The notes beneath the pieces are model-generated. The model saw nothing but the letters and a program-made list of their open reading frames with translations, ran no database searches and had not been told where the DNA came from. Positions 31,731-41,900 of a stretch of 64,000 nt of DNA are shown here, one piece after another. Position numbers and translations under genes: made by a program. How positions within the stretch are numbered: position 1 is the stretch's first letter; the number at the start of each line of letters is the position of its first letter. The DNA is from a virus, in IMG/VR virus record IMGVR_UViG_3300017770_000005, positions 1 to 64,000 of that record, one strand, 5' to 3'.

Positions 31731-32353
31731 TGACATTTACACCAGGAAATAGACCACCAGGTCCCGATTGCGCTGATACCGCAGTTTGGGGAGCTCCATC
31801 AACTTTAACGCAGTATATTGCAAAGATTAAAGTTGAGGGACAAGATGATTATCCAGCAGATGCTTGCCCACCATATTATTATTCAACAGCAACGATTGAC
31901 AATTTTACAATCACTGCAACGTTGGGTGTTGGTGGTCTTTTGACGGGAACATCTGCAGCATTTTCTGGTTTAGTTTCTGCAGGATCGTTCAGTTCAAACT
32001 CGAAAGCATTCAATATTCCACACCCATCACCAAATAAAGATGGTATTAGGTTGTGGCATGGATGCCTTGAAGGACCAGAATATGGTGTATATGTTCGTGG
32101 TAGAGTAACTAATAGAAAAGAAATTAATCTTCCTGCATATTGGAAAGACCTTGTAGATGTTAGGACAATGACTGTTTCACTAACACCTATTGGTTCCCAT
32201 CAAAATGTTATTGTAAAAAGACTTGATTCTGAAAAAGTACATCTACAAGCACAGGGTGGTATGCCAATTGATTGTTTCTACCACATTTATGGAGAACGTA
32301 AGGACATCGATCCACTGGTCATCGAGCAAGAAGAAGTTGACATGGATCCCTGA
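31730..32353 (+). CDS. virion protein with LxH-x-CxEGPE domain, copy 2
   Basis: A 207-residue paralogue of the preceding gene. FNIPHPSPNKDGIRLWHGCL, EGPEYGVYVRGRVTNRKEIN and LPAYWKDLV line up with it. The N-terminal part (LTQYIAKIKVEGQDDYPADA, GLLTGTSAAFSGLVSAGSF) is shorter. Adjacent paralogues with a shared C-terminal domain suggest duplication of a fibre or tip gene. The -35 box of a sigma70-type promoter lies in its last codons. Confidence 0.65.
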   Translation: MTFTPGNRPPGPDCADTAVWGAPSTLTQYIAKIKVEGQDDYPADACPPYYYSTATIDNFTITATLGVGGLLTGTSAAFSGLVSAGSFSSNSKAFNIPHPSPNKDGIRLWHGCLEGPEYGVYVRGRVTNRKEINLPAYWKDLVDVRTMTVSLTPIGSHQNVIVKRLDSEKVHLQAQGGMPIDCFYHIYGERKDIDPLVIEQEEVDMDP

Positions 32354-32365
32354 TCCTGCTATGAT
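32337..32365 (+). promoter_or_regulatory. sigma70-type promoter in a gene end
   Basis: TTGACA (32337-32342) and TATGAT (32360-32365) have a 17-base spacer. The spacer holds an inverted repeat GGATC-CCT-GATCC (32344-32356). It should drive the small genes and the CpeT-like gene that follow. Confidence 0.75.
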
Positions 32366-32388
32366 ACGTGGGTAAACCAGGGAAAACC

Positions 32389-32577
32389 ATGGAAGAATAC
32401 GTCAATTCAGTACTAATTGATATGAGTACGAGGAAATTCACGTTATTTTCAAGTTTGGGTAATGAAAAAGTTGTTAATTGCGATAACTATGATGAATTCA
32501 TGAATGTATTCAAAGTTGTTCGTGACAAAATTGATGAAGATATGATCTTCTATACAAAACCAAATGTGGCAGCATGA
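32389..32577 (+). CDS. conserved small protein
   Basis: A 62-residue protein. The ATG at 32389 is preferred over the upstream GTG at 32368, since it lies about 17 bases after the expected transcription start. It contains MEEYVNSVLIDMSTRKFTLF and FMNVFKVVRDKIDEDMIFY, a mixed alpha/beta pattern I associate with conserved short cyanophage proteins. The stop overlaps the next start by 4 bases. Function unknown. Confidence 0.6.
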   Translation: MEEYVNSVLIDMSTRKFTLFSSLGNEKVVNCDNYDEFMNVFKVVRDKIDEDMIFYTKPNVAA

Positions 32578-33032
32578 TTGAAGAGTTTGTAACAAAATTA
32601 ACAGGAAAATATAATAATTTAAGTCAAGCACAATCAAGTCCCAGAGATCACTCTCATGTTCATATTGAATGGACAAACCTTCGTGAAGGAGGTAGAATGA
32701 CCATTAAACAATGGTATGATCATGAGGGAGAATCAAGTCCTTATCGTGCTCGTTGCCATAAGGTCTTGGTAAAAGATGACTCAATCGTTGTTGAAAACTG
32801 GGGCACTGATTGGACCCATAGTCCTACATTCGATATGAGGTTTACACTCATAGATACATTCTATAAAGGTGAACTAATTTATCCAGATCCAATCATTCGT
32901 GAAACAACACTTAAAAGTTTTGTGGAATTTGATGGGTATACCTATCGTAGTATGGATCAAGGATGGAAAGGTAACAAACTTGATTGGGGTTCATTAACAT
33001 ATTATGAACTCCAAAAGGAAAACGGATTTTAA
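32574..33032 (+). CDS. CpeT-like (T-type phycobiliprotein lyase) protein
   Basis: A 152-residue protein. MIEEFVTKLTGKYNNLSQAQ, the adjoining SSPRDHSHVHIEW and later SPYRARCHKVLVKDDSIVVE follow the front pattern of cyanophage CpeT-like proteins (MIEE..KL.G.Y.N..QAQS.P...H..I, ..PYR....). CpeT/CpcT lyases attach bilins to phycobiliproteins; the cyanophage form is known to bind bilins. The protein ends earlier than usual, with WKGNKLDWGSLTYYEL. The fit is good at the front but weak later, so a distant lipocalin-type protein is possible. Confidence 0.55.
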   Translation: MIEEFVTKLTGKYNNLSQAQSSPRDHSHVHIEWTNLREGGRMTIKQWYDHEGESSPYRARCHKVLVKDDSIVVENWGTDWTHSPTFDMRFTLIDTFYKGELIYPDPIIRETTLKSFVEFDGYTYRSMDQGWKGNKLDWGSLTYYELQKENGF

Positions 33033-33048
33033 ATCAAAAAAATGGGGC

Positions 33049-33093
33049 AAAAAAATCCCCACAATTTTTTCATATGAGAGGTTTTTGAAAATT
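33049..33093 (+). repeat. repeated 5' element, second copy
   Basis: A7-T-CCCC-ACAA-T6-C, then ATATGAGAGGTTTTTGAAAAT, ending just before ATG 33094. About 37 of 44 aligned bases match the gp59 leader at 13515-13561. GGGG-CAAAAAAAT-CCCC (33044-33060) can form a terminator-like hairpin in this copy. Confidence 0.6.
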
Positions 33094-33255
33094 ATGCGAC
33101 CAGAAACAAGAGAGTCAATGGAAATGCTATTTTCGGCAAAATGGAATCTTCCGAAAGCAGCAAAAAATTGTGGATTGACAGAAAAGGAAATGAAAATAAC
33201 ATTTAATGAATACTGCTTTTTTCACCCACCCACTTGGGAATCATCGGAAGTGTAG
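33094..33255 (+). CDS. small HTH-like protein
   Basis: A 53-residue protein starting MRPETRESMEMLFSAKWNLP and continuing KAAKNCGLTEKEMKITFNEY, a helix-turn-helix-like pattern. An upstream in-frame start at 33004 would add SKKWGKKIPTIFSYERF, but that region is the repeated leader. I prefer ATG 33094 because the leader copy at gp59 also ends at the ATG; the longer form cannot be excluded. The stop lies in the acceptor region of the tRNA gene. Confidence 0.5.
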   Translation: MRPETRESMEMLFSAKWNLPKAAKNCGLTEKEMKITFNEYCFFHPPTWESSEV

Positions 33256-33338
33256 CTCAATTGGCAGAGCGAGAAGCTTATACCTTCTGTATGCACCAGA
33301 TTAGTGCGCGGTTGTGGGTTCGAGTCCCACCACTTCCA
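33246..33338 (+). tRNA. tRNA with UAU anticodon and long variable arm
   Basis: A 93-base cloverleaf: acceptor GGAAGTG/CACTTCC with A as discriminator, D-arm GCTC...GAGC, anticodon stem AGAAG/CTTCT with loop CTTATAC, and T-arm GTGGG-TTCGAGT-CCCAC. With U33 as the second loop base the anticodon is UAU, which reads AUA (Ile). The variable region is about 25 bases and can form TGCAC/GTGCG. That is class II length, unusual for tRNA-Ile. No CCA is encoded. The 5' end overlaps the small protein gene by 10 bases. Confidence 0.75.
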
Positions 33339-33362
33339 TAAAATTATTACTATAATTATATT

Positions 33363-33370
33363 GATAAATA
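33363..33370 (+). promoter_or_regulatory. late-type promoter box (GATAAATA)
   Basis: GATAAATA lies 30 bases before the start of the 1853-residue virion protein, after the tRNA. It should start the fibre-gene transcription. Confidence 0.6.
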
Positions 33371-33399
33371 GACCTATAGGAATTTAACGCGTTAATACA

Positions 33400-36300
33400 A
33401 TGGGTCTTAGTCGTCTGGATAATTTTCTAAAGAGTACTAAAGGTGAGATTCTTTATGTAGATCCTTCAAGTTTGGATTCTACTGATAGTATCGAAAATAA
33501 AGGTAACTCTTTAGCAAGACCATTTAAAACAATCCAAAGAGCACTGCTAGAGGCATCTCGTTTCTCCTACCAAGCAGGAGAAAATAATGATAGATTTGGT
33601 AAAACTACCATTCTACTCTATCCTGGTGAGCACATAGTAGATAATAGACCAGGATGGATACCAATCCAAGATCAAGTACCAAATACATATAGACTTAGGT
33701 CTGGTACAACTTCTGATGATTTTCCACCATTAGATGTAAACAGTAATTTTGATTTAGATAGTCCTAATAATGCATTATATAAACTTAATAGTGTTCATGG
33801 TGGTGTCATCATCCCTAGAGGCACATCATTAGTTGGTCTTGACCTTAGAAAGACCAAGATTATTCCCAAATATGTTCCAAATCCAGAGAATGATCAGATT
33901 GCAAGATCTGCAATTTTCCGTGTAACTGGTGCATGTTATATGTGGCAGTTCTCCATCTTTGATGGTGATCAGACTGGTACGGTATATAAAGACTATACAA
34001 CTAACGCATTTGTTCCCAACTTCTCACACCATAAACTAACAGTATTTGAATATGCTGATGGTGTAAATCCAGTAACTATCAATGATGACTTCTTAGTCTA
34101 TACTGATACAAATACTGACCTTGAGATGTATTATCAAAAGGTTGGTTTTGCATATGGTAAACCATCTGGAAGAGAAGTTTCACCAGACTACCCTTCTGAT
34201 ACTCTAGATATTGAACCAAAGGTTGATGAATATCGTATTGTTGGTTCTACTGGTGCTGAAGTAGGAATTACTAGTATTAAGTCTGGTGATGGTGCTCTTG
34301 CCACGACAGAGATTACAGTTACATTAGAGAACTCAGTTCCTGGTCTAGATGTAAATACCCCAATTCGTATTCAAGGTATTGCTGATCAGGGTTATGATGG
34401 TCTGTTTGCTGTATTTGAAGTTCTATCACCAACAGAGGTGAAATATCAAGTATCTGTCCCACCAAATAATCCACTACCAGCATCAACTTCAGGTGCAACT
34501 CTGAATATTTCTGTCGATACTGTTACATCTGCATCACCATACATCTTTAACATCTCACTGAGATCCGTTTTTGGTATGTGTGGTCTCCATGCAGATGGAT
34601 CTAAGGCAACTGGATTCAAGTCCATGGTTCTAGCTCAATTCACGGGAATTGGACTTCAAAAAGATGATAATGCCTTTGTTAAGTATAATCCAACTACTGG
34701 ATTATATGAAGGAACTCTTGCTGCAGGAAATGAGAACATTCATACAGATTCTGATGCTAGATTTAAACCAGAATATGAAAACTTCCATATCAAGTGTAGC
34801 AACAATTCACTTCTACAGATTGTTTCTGTCTTCGCAATTGGTTTCAACAATCACTTCTTACTAGAGTCTGGTGGTGACGCATCTATCACCAACTCCAACT
34901 CTAACTTTGGAGCAAAAGCTCTTGTTTCTAGAGGTTTCAGACCAGATGCCTTCCCAAGAGACGACATTGGTTATATTTCACATATAGTTGCACCAAAAGA
35001 AATTGAGTCTGTTAAGGCAGGTATCGAATTCCTAGGTATTGATGTAGGTGTTTCTACTGCTGTAGGTATTGCAACAACTAGCAAATTATTCCTATATGAA
35101 GAAAATAACTTCGATATTCCACCAGCAACAGTTATTGATGGATATCGTGTTGGTTCTAATAAAGATGAAGCACTAAAAGTTCTCCTTGCAGAAGGAAACG
35201 AAATTACAACTTACCACTCTAAAGTTGTAATGCCTAATACAGAAGGCACTAGTGATGAAAAGATATCTGAAAAAATTCATAAAGTTAAACAAACTGCTGG
35301 TGTAAATGTTATTGTATCAAATACATTTACTCTTGTAGGAAATCATAGTTTCCTAAATGGAGAAACAGTTAGAATTATTAGTGAAAATGGTGGACTACCT
35401 GATGGTGTTGAAGAGGAAAGAGTATATTATGTAATTACTACAGCAATTGCTCCTAATCCAGCACTTGGAGCAAATCAACTAAAACTTGCTGCAACTCTAA
35501 ATGATGCAAACAATGATATCCCAATTACTCTCAACAATACTGGTGGTATTCTCAATATTGTAAGTAGAGTATCTGATAAATCTGCTGGAGATCTTGGGCA
35601 CCCAGTTCAATGGGATGGATTAAAAAGTCAGTGGTATATTAATGTATCAACTGGTAGTACGGGAGCAAGCATTTATAAGCAACTTTATGATAGAGGTGTT
35701 GCAGAATTGGGTGAAACGACTCCAAGAACATTTGTACTCAGAAAACCAACTGATAGAAACATTGAAGCAAGCATCTATAAGATGCGTTATGTTCTACCAA
35801 AAGATTCCCCAACATTGGGTAGACCTCCTGTTGATGGATTTATTATCCAAGAGTCAAACAACGTTGATGGTGTTTCTAACAGTGAAGTCGAAAAGTATCT
35901 AAGTTTTGATAGTCAAACACTATCAAACTCAACCGAGTTTAGAAACTTTAAGTTTATTGCAGATGCTGAGTGGAGTTCTGTTGATAGTAAAGCAACAATC
36001 AGAACAGAAATGCCGCATAATTTGACTGCTGGTTCTGAAGTAGAAATCACTAACACATTTAGTGGATTTAATACTACAGGAAGAATAAATTCAGGATTTA
36101 ATGGTACATTTATTGTAGATAGTATTGTATCAAGAAAAGAATTTAAAGTTAATATTTTAACAAATCCAGGTGATCTTACAAGTGATACATCCATTCGCAA
36201 TCAAGATCTTCCAAAAGTTAAGAAGAAAAAGCACGATGGCACATTTGTTGTATATAAGTCGGACGAAGTTCAACGGTATGTGCAAAATGAGCAGGATGGT

Positions 36301-38961
36301 GTATATCACCTAACTGTCGTTAACTCATCAAATACACCAAATGTTGCACCATTTACTGGTGTAAAACTATCACAACCTCTTGATAACTTATATCCAGAGT
36401 ATGATAGAGACAATCCAAACCCTGATCCAGATCCTTCAAGATGTTTTGCTGTTGCTGATCCTATCGGTAAGGTTGTTATTGATGATCCAGAAAAGAGTAT
36501 TACTAAAGAAACAATAATCTCTGCTCTAGAAAATCACGGTGTTGGCATTGCAATTACGGATATTATTTCTGATGATGAACTTCAGGGTTACAGACATACA
36601 GTCTTCACTTCCAGTGATCATGGACTAAACAGAGTTGTAGAAGTTGAGATTGTTGATCCAGGAACCAGTTATGGATCTGGTATTGGTGTAACCGAAAACC
36701 TTTATAACGCAGAACTAATTGGGTATGGTGGATCAATCACTGGTGAAAAAGCAACTGCAAGAGTTCAGGTATCATCTGCTGGTACACTTGCGAGTATTGA
36801 AATTGTTGATGGTGGTTCTGCATATGGTGTAGGAAACACTATGTCTGTTGTTGGTATTGCCACAACAACGGGACACCTTTCAGGATCTGTAAGAGTAACT
36901 AAAGTCTACAGTAACGTCGGTGATTCTATCAGTATTGAAAGAGTTAGTAATCTTTATAAAGGATATAATACTACATATCAAATTAATGATATTAGTGTTG
37001 GAGAAATTAATAGTTTTGATGTAGTTTCTTCAACTCCTGTGGGTATTGGTTCTACAATCAGTGGAATTGGTCAATTAAATGCAATAGATGCATTTGCATA
37101 TCTAAACGGACCAGCATTTAATATCACAGGTGCTAATTTCACTCCAGCGACTGGTATTGCTACATTTACTACGGGTCTCAATCCTCATGGATTGCAAGTT
37201 AACGATAAGATTTATATTGGTGGTGCAACAGGAAATAGTGAACACTTTAATGGTGAATTCTTAATTCGGAGAGTTGATTCTCTCATTGATCTTGTTGTCA
37301 ACGTTGGAGTTTCAACATTAGCAGCAATTACTCTTGGTGGATCTCCTGCACTATATCCAACTACTTTGGGTGCTAAAGGTGGAGAAATTACTAGAGGTGA
37401 TGAAAGTTTTAGTAGTAGACTTTCAATTCCATATGGTAATCTTTATGGAAGTCTTGCATTGGCAATGACGAAACTTGATTCTACAATGAATATTACCGAT
37501 CTAGATGGTTTAGATCTAGATATTGGTGACTTTATTCTTGTCGATAGTGAAATCATGAGGGTCAAGCAAACTGTGACTGGGAATCCAGTTCAGGTTTATA
37601 GAGGTCTCTTAGGAACACAGGCAGATGCACATATTAGTGGATCAGCATTTAGAAGAATTGATGCAAAACCAGTAGAACTAAGAAGACATTCTATTATTCG
37701 TGCTTCTGGTCATACGTTTGAATATCTTGGTTATGGTCCTGGCAACTACTCTACTGCATTCCCAGATCGTCATGATCGTCAACTAAGTGCATCAGAAGAA
37801 GTTCTTTCCCAATCATTCCAAGAAGAAGGTGGATTTGTTGTTTACACTGGCATGAACAGTGATGGTGACTTCTATATCTCCAATAAGAGAGTCATTACTA
37901 CCGCAGGTGATGAAGAAGTATTCTCCACACCACGTCCAAGATTTAGGGGTGAATCTAAGCAGATTCCAGATACTAAACTAGGATTTAATGTTATTAAAGC
38001 ATCTGAAGTTAATGTCTCCGATGCTGTAAGAGTTGATGGTGGTGATAGTAAAACTACTATTTCACAGTTTGATGGTCCACTTCTTGTTAATAACAAACTT
38101 ACCGTTACTTCAAACAAAGGACTAGAATCACCAAGTCTATTCTTACAAGGTAATGAGACGGTTTCTAGAAAGTATACTGTAGGTGTTACCCAACCAGCAT
38201 CTTCTGTAGAACTTGTCGGAGAAGGTGCAGGAAACCCAGGTGATATTATCTTCAACGGCAACCCATTCAGAGGTCAAAATGCTGGTTGGTGCTACACAAC
38301 TGACAATGATTGGTATCCTTGGGGTGCTATTTCCAATAAAACAGATAGATTCGAGATTGGTGGATACTTCATCGGTACATTTACTGGTGATGGTGCTGGT
38401 CTCTATGACGTGTCTGATATTTGGCAAATTGATGCTACTGGTATTCACACCACTCGTAATGTAGGTTTTGGTTCTACAAATAGTTCCAAACCAGACATTG
38501 CCATGTACGTTCAAGGCAATGCAGAAATCAGAGGCACCATGAAGGTGTTTGAAATCATTGAAAATACTACCCTAGATAATGCTACAGTTATTGGTATTGG
38601 TACTACAGTTATTGAAGTTGACTTGGATAGATCTTCTATCTACTACTTCACACAAGATGCTGGTGCTAACTGGGCAGTGAACATGAGAGCACGTGCAGGA
38701 CTCGCATTGACTGAATTCCTAGAAGTTAGTGAGTCTATTACACTTGCTATCACTACGAAACAGGGTCCGACACCATACTATAATGATGAAGTTTATATTG
38801 ATGATATCAGAATGTCTCCAAGATACTATGGTTCATTGGCTATAAATACTGGAAATGCAAACAGTTTAGATCTATATACATATGTGTTGGTCAGGAAATC
38901 TAATACTGGTGATCCAGTAGTTGACTTTGATGTTCTATACTCACAATCTCAATATCAATAA
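33400..38961 (+). CDS. very large virion structural protein
   Basis: An 1853-residue protein, the largest in the window. The front ILYVDPSSLDSTDSIENKGN, then SLARPFKTIQRALLEASRFS and TTILLYPGEHIVDN resembles proteins with right-handed beta-helix folds. GMCGLHADGSKATGFKSMVL and FAIGFNNHFLLESGGDASIT look like additional beta-helix rungs. Repeats of the type VEIVDPGTSYGSGIG and IEIVDGGSAYGVGN occur near 1080-1145. The end (ADPFDVLYS-type beta strands, NTGDPVVDFDVLYSQSQYQ) is typical of a fibre or baseplate-periphery protein. The exact role is unknown. Confidence 0.65.
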   Translation: MGLSRLDNFLKSTKGEILYVDPSSLDSTDSIENKGNSLARPFKTIQRALLEASRFSYQAGENNDRFGKTTILLYPGEHIVDNRPGWIPIQDQVPNTYRLRSGTTSDDFPPLDVNSNFDLDSPNNALYKLNSVHGGVIIPRGTSLVGLDLRKTKIIPKYVPNPENDQIARSAIFRVTGACYMWQFSIFDGDQTGTVYKDYTTNAFVPNFSHHKLTVFEYADGVNPVTINDDFLVYTDTNTDLEMYYQKVGFAYGKPSGREVSPDYPSDTLDIEPKVDEYRIVGSTGAEVGITSIKSGDGALATTEITVTLENSVPGLDVNTPIRIQGIADQGYDGLFAVFEVLSPTEVKYQVSVPPNNPLPASTSGATLNISVDTVTSASPYIFNISLRSVFGMCGLHADGSKATGFKSMVLAQFTGIGLQKDDNAFVKYNPTTGLYEGTLAAGNENIHTDSDARFKPEYENFHIKCSNNSLLQIVSVFAIGFNNHFLLESGGDASITNSNSNFGAKALVSRGFRPDAFPRDDIGYISHIVAPKEIESVKAGIEFLGIDVGVSTAVGIATTSKLFLYEENNFDIPPATVIDGYRVGSNKDEALKVLLAEGNEITTYHSKVVMPNTEGTSDEKISEKIHKVKQTAGVNVIVSNTFTLVGNHSFLNGETVRIISENGGLPDGVEEERVYYVITTAIAPNPALGANQLKLAATLNDANNDIPITLNNTGGILNIVSRVSDKSAGDLGHPVQWDGLKSQWYINVSTGSTGASIYKQLYDRGVAELGETTPRTFVLRKPTDRNIEASIYKMRYVLPKDSPTLGRPPVDGFIIQESNNVDGVSNSEVEKYLSFDSQTLSNSTEFRNFKFIADAEWSSVDSKATIRTEMPHNLTAGSEVEITNTFSGFNTTGRINSGFNGTFIVDSIVSRKEFKVNILTNPGDLTSDTSIRNQDLPKVKKKKHDGTFVVYKSDEVQRYVQNEQDGVYHLTVVNSSNTPNVAPFTGVKLSQPLDNLYPEYDRDNPNPDPDPSRCFAVADPIGKVVIDDPEKSITKETIISALENHGVGIAITDIISDDELQGYRHTVFTSSDHGLNRVVEVEIVDPGTSYGSGIGVTENLYNAELIGYGGSITGEKATARVQVSSAGTLASIEIVDGGSAYGVGNTMSVVGIATTTGHLSGSVRVTKVYSNVGDSISIERVSNLYKGYNTTYQINDISVGEINSFDVVSSTPVGIGSTISGIGQLNAIDAFAYLNGPAFNITGANFTPATGIATFTTGLNPHGLQVNDKIYIGGATGNSEHFNGEFLIRRVDSLIDLVVNVGVSTLAAITLGGSPALYPTTLGAKGGEITRGDESFSSRLSIPYGNLYGSLALAMTKLDSTMNITDLDGLDLDIGDFILVDSEIMRVKQTVTGNPVQVYRGLLGTQADAHISGSAFRRIDAKPVELRRHSIIRASGHTFEYLGYGPGNYSTAFPDRHDRQLSASEEVLSQSFQEEGGFVVYTGMNSDGDFYISNKRVITTAGDEEVFSTPRPRFRGESKQIPDTKLGFNVIKASEVNVSDAVRVDGGDSKTTISQFDGPLLVNNKLTVTSNKGLESPSLFLQGNETVSRKYTVGVTQPASSVELVGEGAGNPGDIIFNGNPFRGQNAGWCYTTDNDWYPWGAISNKTDRFEIGGYFIGTFTGDGAGLYDVSDIWQIDATGIHTTRNVGFGSTNSSKPDIAMYVQGNAEIRGTMKVFEIIENTTLDNATVIGIGTTVIEVDLDRSSIYYFTQDAGANWAVNMRARAGLALTEFLEVSESITLAITTKQGPTPYYNDEVYIDDIRMSPRYYGSLAINTGNANSLDLYTYVLVRKSNTGDPVVDFDVLYSQSQYQ

Positions 38962-38982
38962 TATATTCGGAGGATTATATAA

Positions 38983-41900
38983 ATGCCTTTAATTGGTGCT
39001 CAGGGTCCTGGATCTAATATTGCGTGGAGAGGTAATCTGGATGAATATCCAGATTCATTTAGTTTTGTAGAAATTCTTGAAGTATTTCCAGGAACAGCTG
39101 CTACTTGTACTCCACAAGTTATTACAGGTATTAACTATAAAGCACTGGTAACAGCAGTTGGTTCTGGTGCTTCAGTAAGAGTTACTCCATATATTGAAGA
39201 AACTGATTCTTATGGACCAGTGGGACCATTCCTACCTGGTGATGATGTTAACAATAACCCTGTCATCATCAGAAATAAGGATAAAATTGAGATTGAAATA
39301 CTTACTGAGTCACCACAAGTTGGTGGTAGAGGATCATTTAACAGGACATATCCTGCAAATATTACTATTGGTAAAAGAGGTCCAGAAGGTTGGTTTATTA
39401 AAACAAGGGATTTGGATGATATTCCAATCCCATTTGATTTTGTAGATCTTAATAATCTTCAAATTAATACTCTTGTTAATAGTGATGTTGTAACAGTTGA
39501 TGATATTGATAATACTATTGGTGTAGATATTTTTATTGTTGGTACAGGACAACTCCAAGTAAATGGAAATGGAACCTGGACGCAAACCGCAAAGATTTTT
39601 GATGGGCAGACTCTACAGTTAAGAAACACCACATCAAATTTTTATTCCACTCAAGTAGAAACAGTTGTTCAAATCGGTGTTTTCCAGGCTAATTGGTTAA
39701 TCCAAACTAGACCAGCAGATACTACAATTGTCGATTTTACGTTTAATGATATCGTTGATGTAGATATTAATACAATACATGAAAGTAATTCAATCACTAT
39801 CAGTGGTGCAGATAATAATTTAAATGGAAATAATCCATTACCTCTTACTTTCAGTGGTAATGGTCAGTATAGAATCGTCAGAGGTGGTTCTACAGTACAA
39901 GACTATACAGATGTATCACCATCCACTTGTAATAATGGTGATATAATTACCCTAAAGCAGACAGCATCTGGTAATTATGTTGCAACAACTAATGCGACAT
40001 TAACTGTTGCGAATCAGTCAGACACTTATTCTGTAACAACTCGACCAAGACCGATTGATACAGTTCCAAATCAATATACTTTTACTGATCAAACTGGTGT
40101 ACTTAGAAATGAATTGATTTATAGCAACATAATTACCCTATCAGGTATGACTGCTTTTGGTGATGAAGGTACTGCTACTATTGGTGGGTTTGATGGAGCA
40201 CGATATCAAGTTACTAGAAATGGAACAGTAGTAAGAAGTTGGACTAAAAACTCATTTGGAGTTCAACTTGGTGATCAAATTCAATTAAGATTGACATCTG
40301 CAACAACATCTCAAGGCACTAGAAGTGCAACGTTTACTATTGCTGGTACAAATACATTTAACGTTATTGGTGGAGTTAGTGGATCTACATCAGATACTTG
40401 GAATGTAACATCAAAGGCAAGAGATTGTAGTATCACAAGTTTTAGTCTCACAAATATACCAGAATCATCATCTACACTAAATCCTGGTCAGCAGGCAAGT
40501 ACAAACTTTACAATTGGTGGGGGTTTTGAATTTGATTGTGCAGTTTCTGCAACTACATCTAATGCCAACTCATTCCTTAGAAAGAGAGGAACTACTCAGC
40601 AAGGTACAACATTAAACAATCTTGTTCGTGGAGATATCATCGATGTCTACATGACAACTCCATACTTCTGTAGCACTAGAACTACAACAGTAAGTTTGTC
40701 TGCAGCATTTACAACTCCTGGATCAGTTAGGTCTACTACTTGGGTAATATCACCAAAGGCACCACCAAAACCAACATTAACATTATCTGCAGATAACCTC
40801 AATCCACCGTTTGTCTTCCCAGATGGAGGAAGCACTACAATTAGATATTCATACACTCATGTTACAAATAGTTCAGTAACTGCCACTGGTCCTGGTGGAT
40901 TTAGTGGGTTGAATAGTATTCCAGTTACGACTCTAGGTGCTCAAACAAAGAGTGGAAGTAGAAATGTATCAGATTTATTGCAAGGACAAAGTACATTTAG
41001 GTTAACTGTATCTAATTGTACTGGAAGCACACAAGAATCAATTAATGTTATTACTGGAGCTCCACCAAATCCAACATTATTCTTCTGTGTTAATAGAACT
41101 GCTGTAAATGGTTGCCCCACTACATTTAACTTAGCTAGAGGTGGTAGTGCAACTTTGTATTGGTCATCATCCAATGCAATTAAAGTAGAAGCTGTACGTG
41201 GATCGGGATTTAGTACAGGAAATAGACAATCTGGAAATGACTCAGTTAAACCTTCATCTGACGGTGAAATTTATACTGCAAAGGCAACTGGTGCAGGTGT
41301 ATCACCACAGACAGTTTCAAAGAGTATTACCTTTAGATTTAAACCATCAGTAACTCTTACCGTATCTCCAGCAAATGTAATTACTGGTAATAATGTAACT
41401 GTTACATGGAGTGCTGTTGATGCTGATAGTGTAACATCTAGTAGTGGACCAAGTTTTAATAGTATTAGTGCATTATCTGGTAGTCAAACAATCAACATGG
41501 GTACTAGAGGTAATTATAATTGGTCAATTAGTGTTAAAGATAATGGAACTGGTGAAACGGCAACTGCTAGTGACTCAACACGAGTAACTGATGACACAAC
41601 TATTGATAATTATAGTATGAGTCCATCAAGTGAAACTAACCGAAATCTTGGTGAAAGAAGAGAATCCGAACCAAGGTTCAGTGCTTCTCCCACAAATTCT
41701 GTTCATGGACTATCTCCTGGTGTTTCTGTAACTGCCAGAGTTAGTGGTGGTGGTGCTACATTCGTCAGTGGAGGAACCACAAAAACTGTATCTAATGGTA
41801 CTTCTTGTAGTAGTTTAAGAATTAAGATGAATGCATCTGGTTCTTTCAGCACCACAAAAACTGCTACAATGAACATTGGTGGAGTTAGTAGAACTTTCTC

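Noticed and set aside
33284-33314. Intron in the tRNA gene
   Set aside because: The extra bases lie in the variable region, not in the anticodon loop, and form a normal class II-like arm; group I introns are much longer.
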